Source: Lacinutrix mariniflava (GTDB lineage: Bacteria; Bacteroidota; Bacteroidia; Flavobacteriales; Flavobacteriaceae). From it: a stretch of DNA of 64,000 nt. The stretch is from the NCBI RefSeq assembly GCF_001418015.1, contig NZ_LIQG01000017.1, positions 186,001 to 250,000 of the forward strand, written 5' to 3'. Numbering within the stretch: the stretch's first letter is position 1; each line of letters begins with the position of its first letter. Positions 32,290 through 40,909 of the stretch are shown one piece after another. The notes beneath the pieces are model-generated. The model did no database searches. It worked only from the letters and a program-made list of their open reading frames with translations, and was not told where the DNA came from. The position numbers and the translations under genes were made by a program.

Positions 32290-33642
32290 ATGTTAAACAT
32301 CTCAGAAAACAAACTAAATACTAAAGTTGATATTTCTAAGTACACCTCTTCTAAAAAGGTATTTGGTAAAAAACACTTTAAACAATTTAATAGATTATTA
32401 ATAGCATCAGCAATCGTTTGTATTATCGTTTTGTTTTTGCCTTGGACACAGAATATTAATGCGGCAGGAACTGTAACTACATTAACACCAGATCAAAGAC
32501 CACAAAGCATACAATCTCCTATTCCTGGTAGAATAGAAAAATGGTATGTTAGAGAAGGTGATTTTGTAAAAAAAGGAGATACTATTCTTTTTATTTCTGA
32601 AGTGAAAAATGATTATTTCGACCCTAATTTAATACAAAGAACTGGGCAGCAAATAGAATCTAAAAATGCTTCTGTAAAAAGTTATGGTTCTAAAGTAAAT
32701 GCACTTAATAATCAAATTTCAGCTTTAAGTAATGAACGTGGTTTAAAATTAAAACAAGCCGAAAATAAATTATTGCAAGCTAAGCTGAAAGTAAAAAGTG
32801 ATAGTATAGATTTTGAAGCATCAAAAATTAATTTAGAAATTGCTGAAAAACAATATAAACGTACAGAAACCCTACAGGCTGAAGGTTTAAAATCTTTAAC
32901 AGATGTTGAACAAAAACGTTTAAAGCTTCAAGAAACACAAGCAAAGCTAATCTCACAGGAAAATAAATTTTTGGTAGCTAAAAACGAGATTTTAAATGCC
33001 CAAGTTGAAATTACAAGAACTAAAGCAGCCTATATAGATAAAATCTCTAAAGCGCAAAGCGATAAGTTTTCGGCAGAATCAAATCAGTTTGATGCAGAAG
33101 CTCAAGTTTCTAAATTAGAAAATAACCGTTCTAATTATGAAATAAGAAATACCATGTATTACATAAAAGCACCATTTAACGGGTATATTAATAAAGCCAT
33201 AAAAACAGGAATTGGTGAGAGCTTTAAAGAAGGTGAACGTTTGGTAGGTATTATGCCGGCAAACTATGATGTTGCTGTAGAGACCTATATAAACCCAATA
33301 GATTTGCCTTTGGTTCATATTGGAGAAACTTTTAGAGTTCAGTTTGATGGCTGGCCTGCAATTGTATTTAGTGGTTGGCCTAATGTATCTTATGGAACTT
33401 ATGGTGCAAAAGTAGTAGCAATGGAGAGCTTTATTAGCGAGAACGGAAAATTTAGAATTCTATTAGCACCAGATAGTGAAGATGAATATGCTTGGCCAGA
33501 AGCTATTAGAGTTGGCTCTGGAGTTAGAGCTATTGGTTTGTTAAACGATGTGCCAATTTGGTTCGAAATATGGAGACAGCTTAATGGTTTTCCTCCAGAT
33601 TATTATGTTCCTATAATTAGTGGTAACAAAGCAAAAAAGTAA
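32290..33642 (+). CDS. HlyD-family membrane fusion protein
   Basis: A 450-aa adaptor with one transmembrane helix (about 35-55). A lipoyl half-motif follows (IPGRIEKWYVREGDFVKKGDTILFI, about 78-102), then a long alpha-hairpin or coiled coil (about 115-290, Lys/Glu/Gln-rich), a second lipoyl half (YYIKAPFNGYINKAIKTGIGESFKEGERL) and a beta-barrel domain. It should link the ABC transporter encoded 1 bp upstream with the TolC-like channel encoded 4 bp downstream. Confidence 0.92.
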   Translation: MLNISENKLNTKVDISKYTSSKKVFGKKHFKQFNRLLIASAIVCIIVLFLPWTQNINAAGTVTTLTPDQRPQSIQSPIPGRIEKWYVREGDFVKKGDTILFISEVKNDYFDPNLIQRTGQQIESKNASVKSYGSKVNALNNQISALSNERGLKLKQAENKLLQAKLKVKSDSIDFEASKINLEIAEKQYKRTETLQAEGLKSLTDVEQKRLKLQETQAKLISQENKFLVAKNEILNAQVEITRTKAAYIDKISKAQSDKFSAESNQFDAEAQVSKLENNRSNYEIRNTMYYIKAPFNGYINKAIKTGIGESFKEGERLVGIMPANYDVAVETYINPIDLPLVHIGETFRVQFDGWPAIVFSGWPNVSYGTYGAKVVAMESFISENGKFRILLAPDSEDEYAWPEAIRVGSGVRAIGLLNDVPIWFEIWRQLNGFPPDYYVPIISGNKAKK

Positions 33643-33646
33643 TACT

Positions 33647-35038
33647 ATGAAACATTATATTTTAATTTTTAGCTTTTTGGTCTCTACAATTGCTTTATCA
33701 CAGACCAAAAACGATTTACAACTAACATTCAGTGAATATTTGGGTTATGTAACACAATTCCATCCTATTGCTAAACAAGCTAATTTAAAGTTAGAAGAAG
33801 GTCAAGCGTATTTAATTAAAGCGCGTGGTGGTTTTGATCCTAAGATTGAAGTAGATTACAATAGAAAAGACTTTAAGGATAAGGAATATTACAATCTATT
33901 TAATGCCACATTTAAGGTTCCAACTTGGTATGGAATTGAAGCTAAAGCTAATTTTGAAGAAAATAGTGGTGTATTTTTAAATCCACAAAATAGTGTCCCA
34001 AACAATGGTTTGTTTACAGCAGGAATCTCTGCATCTTTAGGACAAGGTTTATTTATAAATGAACGCATGGCAACCTTGAAAAAAGCAAAGTTTTATAAAG
34101 AGCAAACCAAAGCAGAACGAGATTTACAAATTAATGATATTGTTTATCAGGCGTCTGTTGCTTATTTTAATTGGTTGCAAGCGTTTAACGAAGCAGAAAT
34201 GTACAAACGATTTCTTTCTAATGCAAAAACAAGATATAACGGAGTTCGAGAAAGTGTTCTGGCTGGAGATAAAGCAGGAATAGACAGTCTAGAAGCTAAT
34301 ATTAACATCAATAATCGTGCACTTGCCTTAGAGCAATCTAAAGTAGGTTTAATGAAAAACAAATTAATAGTTTCTAATTTTTTATGGTTGGACAACCAAA
34401 TACCATTAGAGATTAATCAAAGCGTAACACCAAAACAATTAGATGTTAATGAGGTGGATACTGTTTTAAAACTAGAGGAGTTATTAAAATTTAATATAGA
34501 ATCGCATCCAAAGTTAAAAGCATTAAATAGCAAAATTAGTGGCTTAGAAATAGAGAAAAAACTTAAAGCAAACAAGCTGCTGCCTAAAGTAGATGTACAG
34601 TATAATTTTATAACTCAAGATCCAGATATAAGCAATACATACAGTACTTCTAATTATAAAGCAGGTATAAATGTAGCTTTTCCTTTATTTTTAAGAAAAG
34701 AGCGCGGTGATTTAAAATTGTCTAAACTTAAAATTGAAGCGTCTAAATTTGAGCGCACAAATACTTCATTAAGCTTAAGTAACAAGGTAGAATCTCTAAA
34801 GCTTGAATTAGAGTCTTATGTATATCAAAATAAGATAATAGATAAAGTTGTTGAAGACTACCAAACACTACTCGCTGCCGAAGAACGAAAATTTAGTTTT
34901 GGAGAAAGTTCTGTATTTTTAATTAATTATAGAGAATCTAGCTTAATAGATGCACAAATTAAACAAATTAAGCTTCAAAATAAATTTTATGAAACCAAAG
35001 CGAAGCTATTTAATAGCTTAGGAACAGTTTTAAATTAA
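33647..35038 (+). CDS. TolC-family outer membrane channel protein
   Basis: A 463-aa protein with a signal peptide (about 1-18, ending TIALS-Q) and two repeats of long amphipathic helices typical of outer membrane efflux proteins (e.g. LQINDIVYQASVAYFNWLQAFNEAEMYKRFLSNAKTRY, KVESLKLELESYVYQNKIIDKVVEDYQTLLAAEERKF). I chose the ATG at 33647, right after the HlyD stop, over an upstream ATG at 33620 inside that gene. The signal peptide starts properly there. Last gene of the export operon. Confidence 0.92.
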   Translation: MKHYILIFSFLVSTIALSQTKNDLQLTFSEYLGYVTQFHPIAKQANLKLEEGQAYLIKARGGFDPKIEVDYNRKDFKDKEYYNLFNATFKVPTWYGIEAKANFEENSGVFLNPQNSVPNNGLFTAGISASLGQGLFINERMATLKKAKFYKEQTKAERDLQINDIVYQASVAYFNWLQAFNEAEMYKRFLSNAKTRYNGVRESVLAGDKAGIDSLEANININNRALALEQSKVGLMKNKLIVSNFLWLDNQIPLEINQSVTPKQLDVNEVDTVLKLEELLKFNIESHPKLKALNSKISGLEIEKKLKANKLLPKVDVQYNFITQDPDISNTYSTSNYKAGINVAFPLFLRKERGDLKLSKLKIEASKFERTNTSLSLSNKVESLKLELESYVYQNKIIDKVVEDYQTLLAAEERKFSFGESSVFLINYRESSLIDAQIKQIKLQNKFYETKAKLFNSLGTVLN

Positions 35039-35077
35039 GTTTTTAAACAGTACTTAAAGACAATAATTAAAGGTTCT

Positions 35078-35635
35078 TTAAGTCTTAAAAATAGTATAAA
35101 TCACAGACCAAATTAAGCCTAAAATTAAAGTAAAAACAGCGCCTTTAATCATAGTTTGTTTATGTTTAATAGCACGTCCCAAAAAATATAAATCTGTTGT
35201 AATTTCATCATAAACAGTTTTACCATTTTCTGTTATTCTAGTAAACTCAGTTTTAAACTCAGACAAAGACATAACAGCAAAATTTCCAGCGTACAAACTT
35301 CCATTGTATCCGCTTTTTTTATATTTTTTGCCATAATATTTATGTGGTAACATGCCAATAAGAGCAAATAGCATCGAAATCAAGCAAAAATAGATTATAG
35401 ACGAAATAAAAACGCCAATGTTCTCTTTTTCAACTCCTGTAGTAAGATGAGTTGCTCCAAATAACATAGTTACCAAAATTGAATTGACAGTTAAAATAAT
35501 TGCAGATTTGTTATCAACCATTCTTAAAAGGCTGTAGTGGTTTCTTGAAAGCGTACGGTATAAAGTATCTAAACTTCTTGCATCTCCTTTTTTACTTTCT
35601 ACTGTTGCTATTTTAACTTCCTCTTTTAATTCCAT
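35078..35635 (-). CDS. DUF5706 (Pycsar-effector-like) membrane protein
   Basis: A 185-aa protein with a soluble N-terminal helix and three transmembrane segments (about 43-65, 75-98, 160-182). The motif NHYSLLRMVDNKSAIILTVNSILVTM (about 31-56) is the hallmark I know from DUF5706. Proteins of this family, such as the PycTM effectors, damage the membrane when activated by cyclic UMP or CMP in Pycsar anti-phage systems. No nucleotidyl cyclase gene lies next to it here, so its role as a defence effector is uncertain; it may be a house-keeping relative. Convergent with the TolC gene. Confidence 0.68.
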   Translation of the reverse strand: MELKEEVKIATVESKKGDARSLDTLYRTLSRNHYSLLRMVDNKSAIILTVNSILVTMLFGATHLTTGVEKENIGVFISSIIYFCLISMLFALIGMLPHKYYGKKYKKSGYNGSLYAGNFAVMSLSEFKTEFTRITENGKTVYDEITTDLYFLGRAIKHKQTMIKGAVFTLILGLIWSVIYTIFKT

Positions 35636-35711
35636 TAGGTACTAATCCTTTATTTATATCTGCTTTATTTAATTAGAATAATTACTAACTACCAAATATA
35701 GATACTTAGCA

Positions 35712-35743
35712 CAAAAAAGCCTTGACTATTACTAATCAAGGCT
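35712..35743 (-). terminator. Intrinsic terminator of the cold-shock gene
   Basis: On the minus strand the stem AGCCTTGA / TCAAGGCT (35743-35736 and 35725-35718) is followed by a T6 run. Confidence 0.85.
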
Positions 35744-35775
35744 AACTGTGATTTATCACACGTTAATAGCAAGTG

Positions 35776-36228
35776 TTATATTTTCTTTACACGTACAGCG
35801 TTTAAGCCTTTCATGCCTTTTTCTAGTTCAAATTGTACTTTGTCATTCTCTGTGATTTCATCAATTAAACCACTGACATGACAGAAATATTTTTCTGAAT
35901 CTTCTGCATCGATAATAAAACCGAAACCTTTAGAAGAGTCGTAAAAAGAAACCTTACCTTTTCTAATAGGATCTACTTCTGGTAAATCTTCTTTTTTAGG
36001 TACGCCTAATACAATATTATCTGCTTTAATTTTAACTTTGTCTTCTGGATCTGGTGGAGTGTCTACCAAATTTCCATTGAAATCTACGTAAGCAAACTGA
36101 ATGCCTTGTGTACCATTCTCTGCTGCTTCAGCCTTTCTGGCCTCCATTTTCTTTCTCTTGTCTTCACGCTTTTTAAGGCGCTTTTTCTCTTTTTCTAATT
36201 TGTTAAATGTCTGTTGCGACTTTGCCAT
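35776..36228 (-). CDS. Cold-shock domain protein with basic N-terminal extension
   Basis: A 150-aa protein. The N-terminal third is a lysine/arginine/glutamate-rich helix (QTFNKLEKEKKRLKKREDKRKK). A flexible middle leads to a C-terminal cold-shock domain (about 87-150) with the RNP1-like KGFGFIIDAE and RNP2-like YFCHVSGL motifs. Such domains bind single-stranded RNA or DNA and melt secondary structure. The extended form is common in Flavobacteria. Single gene with its own terminator. Confidence 0.9.
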   Translation of the reverse strand: MAKSQQTFNKLEKEKKRLKKREDKRKKMEARKAEAAENGTQGIQFAYVDFNGNLVDTPPDPEDKVKIKADNIVLGVPKKEDLPEVDPIRKGKVSFYDSSKGFGFIIDAEDSEKYFCHVSGLIDEITENDKVQFELEKGMKGLNAVRVKKI

Positions 36229-36325
36229 TCTTCTTCTGTGTAATGTTAATTATTAGCTGAAATGCTAATTTTGGTTGTAAAAATACGATTTTCTATTGAT
36301 TTATTAAAGAAAATAATGAAGTTTA

Positions 36326-37027
36326 CTATTCTTCCTCCTTTGCTCTAACTACTGTTATGGTTGCTTTAACTCCTGTAGCTAAGTTCCATTGGTTAGTAAT
36401 AAAAGGAGTGCCATTATCGTCTAACACTTGGAATTCAGCGGTGTTTGGACCACTTGTTCCTTGATTTAAAGCTTCAAATTCTATAATATTATCTCCTGGA
36501 TTAAGCGTTAAAAAGAAACCTTTACTATGGTTTTGTAATAATACTCTAGACTGTGCAATGTTACCATTTACATACACGCGAATTATATCGCCATCTTCGG
36601 CTTGATGATCTCTATATATAATATTTACGCGTTTCGCTTTTGTGCTATATTCCCCTAAAAATTGAGTGATTTCACTTCCATTGTGCCTACGCTCATCGTC
36701 ATTCCTTAATTTTAAAGCATTTTTTAATTGCTTTTGGTATAACTCTGCAGGATTTCTAAATTTATTCTCTTTAATCATAGAGAATTCTTTACGCTCTGCA
36801 ACCGGAAGCTCTTCTGTTTTAGGTAAAACTATTTCGTTTTCCTGCTCTTTGTCTGGCTCTGCACTGTTGTTTTCTTCAGGCATTATTATAAGCTCATTAT
36901 CTTCTTTAAGATCTTCGACTTCTTGAGCAGGAATTATTATGGACTTATTTTCACTATCAATTTGAGCGCTTACAGAAAGCACTGTAAATAATGTAAAAAG
37001 GAAAAATAAGTTAAACTTCATAGTCAT
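36326..37027 (-). CDS. Hypothetical secreted protein
   Basis: A 233-aa protein with a signal peptide (1-22, cut near VSAQ-I). A Glu/Asp/Pro/Asn-rich low-complexity region (about 25-85) follows, then a beta-rich C-terminal domain (about 130-233) with VNIIYRDHQAEDGDIIRVYVNGNIAQSRVLL and FFLTLNPGDNIIEFEALNQGTSGPNTAEFQVLDDNG. This reads like an immunoglobulin-like beta-sandwich domain of flavobacterial envelope proteins that I cannot name. No clear operon partner; it lies upstream of the cold-shock gene by 97 bp on the same strand. Confidence 0.7.
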   Translation of the reverse strand: MTMKFNLFFLFTLFTVLSVSAQIDSENKSIIIPAQEVEDLKEDNELIIMPEENNSAEPDKEQENEIVLPKTEELPVAERKEFSMIKENKFRNPAELYQKQLKNALKLRNDDERRHNGSEITQFLGEYSTKAKRVNIIYRDHQAEDGDIIRVYVNGNIAQSRVLLQNHSKGFFLTLNPGDNIIEFEALNQGTSGPNTAEFQVLDDNGTPFITNQWNLATGVKATITVVRAKEEE

Positions 37028-37274
37028 ATAAATCTATTTGTCGAAAATAAAACAAAAACTATACCTAAGTATTAAAGTTTTATTAATCTATTAAAAATAG
37101 TTCCATTTTGAATAGAAAAAGGCGCATTACCTTGCTCTAACTCTTTAATAAGGTGTTAAAATAGTTAAAATTTGTTAAATTATTACTTTGTTATACATAG
37201 TACTGTAACAAAACTATTCTTCTATCGTCTTTCTAATATAACAAACTATCAATCAAATTAAAACTATAATTATT

Positions 37275-37361
37275 ATGAGAACTTTAAACAACAATCAATT
37301 AACTGGAACATTAGAAGGAACTAAAAGTAATACTTGGAATACAAGAAGACGTTACAGATAA
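37275..37361 (+). CDS. Tiny ORF, 28 residues
   Basis: The ORF opens ATGAGAACTTTAAACAAC and encodes MRTLNNNQLTGTLEG followed by a Thr/Asn segment and a strongly basic end, NTRRRYR. It is preceded by an AT-rich leader and followed 81 bp later by a second tiny ORF that also starts ATGAGA, also ends in a Trp-Asn...Arg-Tyr tail, and stands before a strong terminator. That shared plan makes translation plausible. No known family. Confidence 0.4.
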   Translation: MRTLNNNQLTGTLEGTKSNTWNTRRRYR

Positions 37362-37442
37362 TTTTCGTATCATCAATCAACTGCTGAAGACATTCAGCGT
37401 CAATCAAAATCAATCGAAATCAATCAAAAAAAACCAAAGATT

Positions 37443-37577
37443 ATGAGAGCAATTATTAACACCTTAAGAAAAACGAATTGTATCACTGAAGAACGTTTAC
37501 ATGTTAGTAGAGAAATCTACAGATTCAGCAACTCAAGAGATGGATTATGGAATGGCGCAAAACGCTATGTACATTAA
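37443..37577 (+). CDS. Tiny ORF, 44 residues
   Basis: Encodes a 44-aa basic peptide beginning MRAIINTLRKTN and ending DGLWNGAKRYVH. The TAA at 37575-37577 is followed after 22 bp by a strong terminator. Relationship to the upstream 28-residue ORF: same ATGAGA start, and a similar ending Trp-Asn-x-x-Arg/Lys-Arg-Tyr. The linker between them contains several ATCAATC(A) repeats. Function unknown; a leader peptide, toxin-like peptide or small ribosome- or membrane-associated protein are all possible. Confidence 0.45.
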   Translation: MRAIINTLRKTNCITEERLHVSREIYRFSNSRDGLWNGAKRYVH

Positions 37578-37598
37578 TAATTAACTCGAATAATCGAT

Positions 37599-37634
37599 AA
37601 AAAAACCAGTGAATTAGGGTTCGCTGGTTTTTTT
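37599..37634 (+). terminator. Intrinsic terminator after the tiny ORFs
   Basis: Stem AAAACCAGTGAA / TTCGCTGGTTTT (one G-T pair) with loop TTAGGG and a long T tail. It lies between the tiny ORFs and the convergent E1 gene and may serve both. Confidence 0.88.
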
Positions 37635-37656
37635 TGTGTTCTAAAGTGTTAAGAGC

Positions 37657-39645
37657 TTAATAAGCTATTAAAGTTAGTAGTTCTTCTTCAAACCTATCAC
37701 GCGATAAATACTGGTCTTCTAATTGGTTTATAAAAGGAATAGGTGTTTCTAAACTCGCTACACGTTTAACAGGAGCATCTAAATCCTCAAAACAGTTTTC
37801 CATAATTAATGCCGAAACATCACTAGCAATTCCACCAAATAAAGAATCTTCTTGTAAAATAATTACACGCCCTGTCTTTTTAGCTGAAGCGTAAATAGTT
37901 TCGGTATCTAAAGGCTGTAACGAACGTAAATCTATTAAATCAGCATCAATTTCTGGATGCTTATCTAACGTATTCATTGCCCAATGCACAGCTTGACCAT
38001 ATGCTATAACAGTAATTTGTTCTCCTGTTCTTAAAACGGCTGCTTTGCCTAAAGGAATCGTGTAATAATCTGTTGGTACTTCTTGACGGATACTTCTATA
38101 TAAGGCTTTGTGCTCAAAGAATAGTACAGGATTAGGATCGTTAATAGCTGTTGCTAATAAGCCTTTTGCATCTTTAGGAAACGCAGGATAAACAACCTTT
38201 AAACCTGGTGTTTTTGTAAACCAAGCTTCATTTGTTTGACTGTGAAAAGGTCCTGCAGCAACACCTGCTCCACAAGGCATACGTAATACTACATCTGCAT
38301 TTTGGTTCCAACGGTAATGCGATTTTGCTAAATAATTAACTACTGGATTAAAACCAGACGTTACAAAATCTCCAAACTGTAATTCTACCACACTTTTAAT
38401 ACCTGCAATGCTTAATCCCATTGCAGTTTCTATAATTGCCGACTCACAAATGGGTGTATTTCTAACGCGATCTTTACCAAAAGCTTCTACAAAACCATCT
38501 GTAATTTTAAAAACACCACCATATTCGGCAACATCTTGTCCCATAATTACTAAGTCATTATGCTTTTCCATAGATTGCTTTAAACCTTCATGTATGGCAT
38601 CTACTAGACGTAACTCTTCTGTGTTTGAATTTTCTTCAAAATCCTGATATTCAAAACTTTGATAAACATCACTTAATTCGTTACTTATAGAAGATGTTAT
38701 TTTTTCTTCAGCATCAGCTTGAGCTAAATGTGTATTAATTTCTTCTTTTATTTCAGCTTTAAAAATGTCATCTTGCTTTTCTGTAAGTATATTTTCAGAA
38801 ATTAAATGTGCGCGATAATTATCTAATGGGTCTTTCTTTTCCCATACATCCATTAAATCTTGAGGGACATATTTTGTACCACTAGCTTCTTCATGACCGC
38901 GCATTCTAAAGGTTTTAAATTCTATTAAAACTGGACGTGGATTTTTTCTTATACTTTCGGTAATTTCAGAAATTTTGGTATAAACTTCTAAAATATTATT
39001 ACCATCTATAATGTGCGATTCCATGCCATAACCAATGGCACGATCGGCTAAATCTTTACAATTATATTGTTCTGTTGTTGGTGTCGAAAGTCCGTAACCG
39101 TTATTTTCAATACAAAATAACACAGGTAATTGCCAAACAGAAGCAACGTTTAAGGCTTCATGTATATCACCTTCACTTGTCCCTCCTTCACCTGTAAAAA
39201 CAGCCGTAACTTGGTTTTTGTTTTTCAATTTACTTGCAAGAGCAATACCATCTGCAACACCAAATTGTGGGCCTAAATGCGATATCATTCCAACAATATT
39301 ATACTCTTGAGTACCAAAGTGAAAAGAGCGATCACGACCTTTTGTAAAACCATTAGCTTTACCTTGCCATTGGCTAAAAAGGCGATATAATGGAATCTCA
39401 CGTGTTGTAAAAACAGCTAAGTTTCTATGCATTGGTAAAATATATTCTTCGGGCTGCATAGACATAGTAACACCCACCGAAATAGCCTCTTGTCCTATTC
39501 CAGAAAACCATTTACTAATTCTACCTTGACGCAATAGAATAAGCATCTTCTCCTCTATTAAACGTGGTTTTAACATCGCTCTATATAGTGCTATTTTAGT
39601 TTCTGGAGATAGCTTGGTTTTATTGTATTTTATATTAGATTTCAT
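37657..39645 (-). CDS. Branched-chain 2-oxoacid dehydrogenase E1, fused alpha and beta subunits
   Basis: A 662-aa thiamine-diphosphate enzyme. The alpha part (about 15-320) has the ThDP/Mg motif FTGEGGTSEGDIHEALNVASVWQLPVLFCIENNGYG. The beta part (about 343-662) has GQDVAEYGGVFKITDGFVEAFG, NTPICESAIIETAMGLSIAG and the C-terminal domain with LRSLQPLDTETIYASAKKTGRVIILQED. The fused E1 is typical of Bacteroidota and is part of the 2-oxoisovalerate dehydrogenase complex that makes branched acyl-CoA precursors of iso-fatty acids. The E2 and E3 genes are not nearby. The promoter box at 39773-39766 gives a 5' leader of about 115 nt. Confidence 0.92.
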   Translation of the reverse strand: MKSNIKYNKTKLSPETKIALYRAMLKPRLIEEKMLILLRQGRISKWFSGIGQEAISVGVTMSMQPEEYILPMHRNLAVFTTREIPLYRLFSQWQGKANGFTKGRDRSFHFGTQEYNIVGMISHLGPQFGVADGIALASKLKNKNQVTAVFTGEGGTSEGDIHEALNVASVWQLPVLFCIENNGYGLSTPTTEQYNCKDLADRAIGYGMESHIIDGNNILEVYTKISEITESIRKNPRPVLIEFKTFRMRGHEEASGTKYVPQDLMDVWEKKDPLDNYRAHLISENILTEKQDDIFKAEIKEEINTHLAQADAEEKITSSISNELSDVYQSFEYQDFEENSNTEELRLVDAIHEGLKQSMEKHNDLVIMGQDVAEYGGVFKITDGFVEAFGKDRVRNTPICESAIIETAMGLSIAGIKSVVELQFGDFVTSGFNPVVNYLAKSHYRWNQNADVVLRMPCGAGVAAGPFHSQTNEAWFTKTPGLKVVYPAFPKDAKGLLATAINDPNPVLFFEHKALYRSIRQEVPTDYYTIPLGKAAVLRTGEQITVIAYGQAVHWAMNTLDKHPEIDADLIDLRSLQPLDTETIYASAKKTGRVIILQEDSLFGGIASDVSALIMENCFEDLDAPVKRVASLETPIPFINQLEDQYLSRDRFEEELLTLIAY

Positions 39646-39765
39646 GTCTGTAATTTATTGTTTTTTATGGTCACATGTTGTTTTCCATAAAATCATTTGC
39701 TTAAATAATACTGTTTTTAATAAGCTTATTTTATAAGTGTATTAGATATCAGTAATAGTGTTTGT

Positions 39766-39773
39766 CAAATATA
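39766..39773 (-). promoter_or_regulatory. -7 promoter box of the E1 gene
   Basis: On the minus strand TATATTTG, an exact TAnnTTTG match, about 121 nt upstream of the ATG, implying an untranslated leader of about 115 nt. Confidence 0.45.
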
Positions 39774-39841
39774 ACATTATTGCATAAAACTTAATAATTG
39801 CGGTTAAAAATTATCAATTATTAATTTTGCAATCTTTTCTT

Positions 39842-39849
39842 TACATTTG
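39842..39849 (+). promoter_or_regulatory. -7 promoter box of the 2OG-oxygenase gene
   Basis: TACATTTG, an exact TAnnTTTG match, 30 nt upstream of the ATG at 39880. It is back to back with the E1 promoter. Confidence 0.5.
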
Positions 39850-39879
39850 TATATAGATGATTAATAAAAATTACTAGAC

Positions 39880-40827
39880 ATGACGAGTATACCAAGTGTT
39901 AATTTAGAAGATTTTCTTTCTGATGATCCAAAGAGAAAACAAAAATTTATAGACGAAATAGGAAAAGCTTACCAAGAAATTGGGTTTGTTGCTTTAAAAG
40001 GGCATTTTTTAGACGATAAACTAGTTGATGGTTTATATTCTGAAATTAAAAACTTTTTCGATTTACCTGTTGAAACTAAACAAGGTTATGAAATACCAGG
40101 TATTGGTGGTCAACGTGGCTATATTTCTTTTGGAAAAGAAAGTGCAAAAGGTAAGAAGGAAGGTGATTTAAAAGAATTCTGGCATTTTGGACAGTATGTA
40201 GAAGACGATGCGGAACGTGCTAAAGAATATCCTAAAAATGTAGATGTAAAAGAATTACCTGCATTTAATAAAGCAGGAAAACAAACGTACCAAATGCTGG
40301 AAAAAACAGCAAAGTATGTATTAAGAGCATTGGCACTTTATTTGGATTTAGATGAACTGTATTTCGATAATTACATACATAATGGTAATTCTATATTAAG
40401 ACCAATACATTATCCACCAATTACCGAAGAGCCTAAAGCTGCCGAACGTGCTGCTGCTCATGGAGATATTAATTTAATCACCTTATTAATGGGTGCTCAA
40501 GGTCGTGGTTTACAAGTACAGAATCATGAAGGCGAATGGATAGATGCTATTGCTGAACCAGATGAGTTAATGATTAATGTTGGTGATATGTTATCAAGAC
40601 ATACTAATAACAAATTAAAATCGACAATACACAGAGTAATTAACCCACCAAAAGAACTTTGGGGAACTAGCCGCTACTCTATTCCGTTTTTTATGCACCC
40701 AATAAGTGAAATGAAATTAGACGTTTTAGACAGTTGTATTGATGCCGAAAACCCAAAGCAGTTTGACGATATTACTGCTGGCGAATTTTTAAACCAACGT
40801 TTAATAGAATTAGGACTTAAAAAGTAA
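39880..40827 (+). CDS. 2-oxoglutarate/Fe(II)-dependent oxygenase, isopenicillin N synthase-like
   Basis: A 315-aa oxygenase. The N-terminal DIOX_N region begins IPSVNLEDFLS and includes AYQEIGFVALKGH. The double-stranded beta-helix holds the iron ligands in AAHGDINLITLL (His about 193, Asp about 195) and STIHRVI (His about 251). The oxoglutarate-binding Arg lies in RYSIPFFMHP (about 265). It is widespread in Flavobacteria with no assigned substrate. A separate transcription unit follows after a CAGT-heptad repeat. Confidence 0.88.
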   Translation: MTSIPSVNLEDFLSDDPKRKQKFIDEIGKAYQEIGFVALKGHFLDDKLVDGLYSEIKNFFDLPVETKQGYEIPGIGGQRGYISFGKESAKGKKEGDLKEFWHFGQYVEDDAERAKEYPKNVDVKELPAFNKAGKQTYQMLEKTAKYVLRALALYLDLDELYFDNYIHNGNSILRPIHYPPITEEPKAAERAAAHGDINLITLLMGAQGRGLQVQNHEGEWIDAIAEPDELMINVGDMLSRHTNNKLKSTIHRVINPPKELWGTSRYSIPFFMHPISEMKLDVLDSCIDAENPKQFDDITAGEFLNQRLIELGLKK

Positions 40828-40897
40828 GCAGTATACAGTCTTCAGTACGCAGTTTTACTCAAACGTGCTGACTGAATACTGCATACTGTAGACTGCA
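40828..40897. repeat. CAGT-heptad inverted repeats
   Basis: Left arm 40828-40855 is a run of the 7-bp unit nCAGTnn (GCAGTAT, ACAGTCT, TCAGTAC, GCAGT). The right arm 40866-40897 holds the same 7-bp units on the opposite strand (GCAGTCT, ACAGTAT, GCAGTAT, TCAGTCA). The arms can pair loosely as a hairpin. A related three-unit run is at 61064-61084. Confidence 0.7.
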
Positions 40898-40909
40898 AAC
40901 TAAAAAAAG

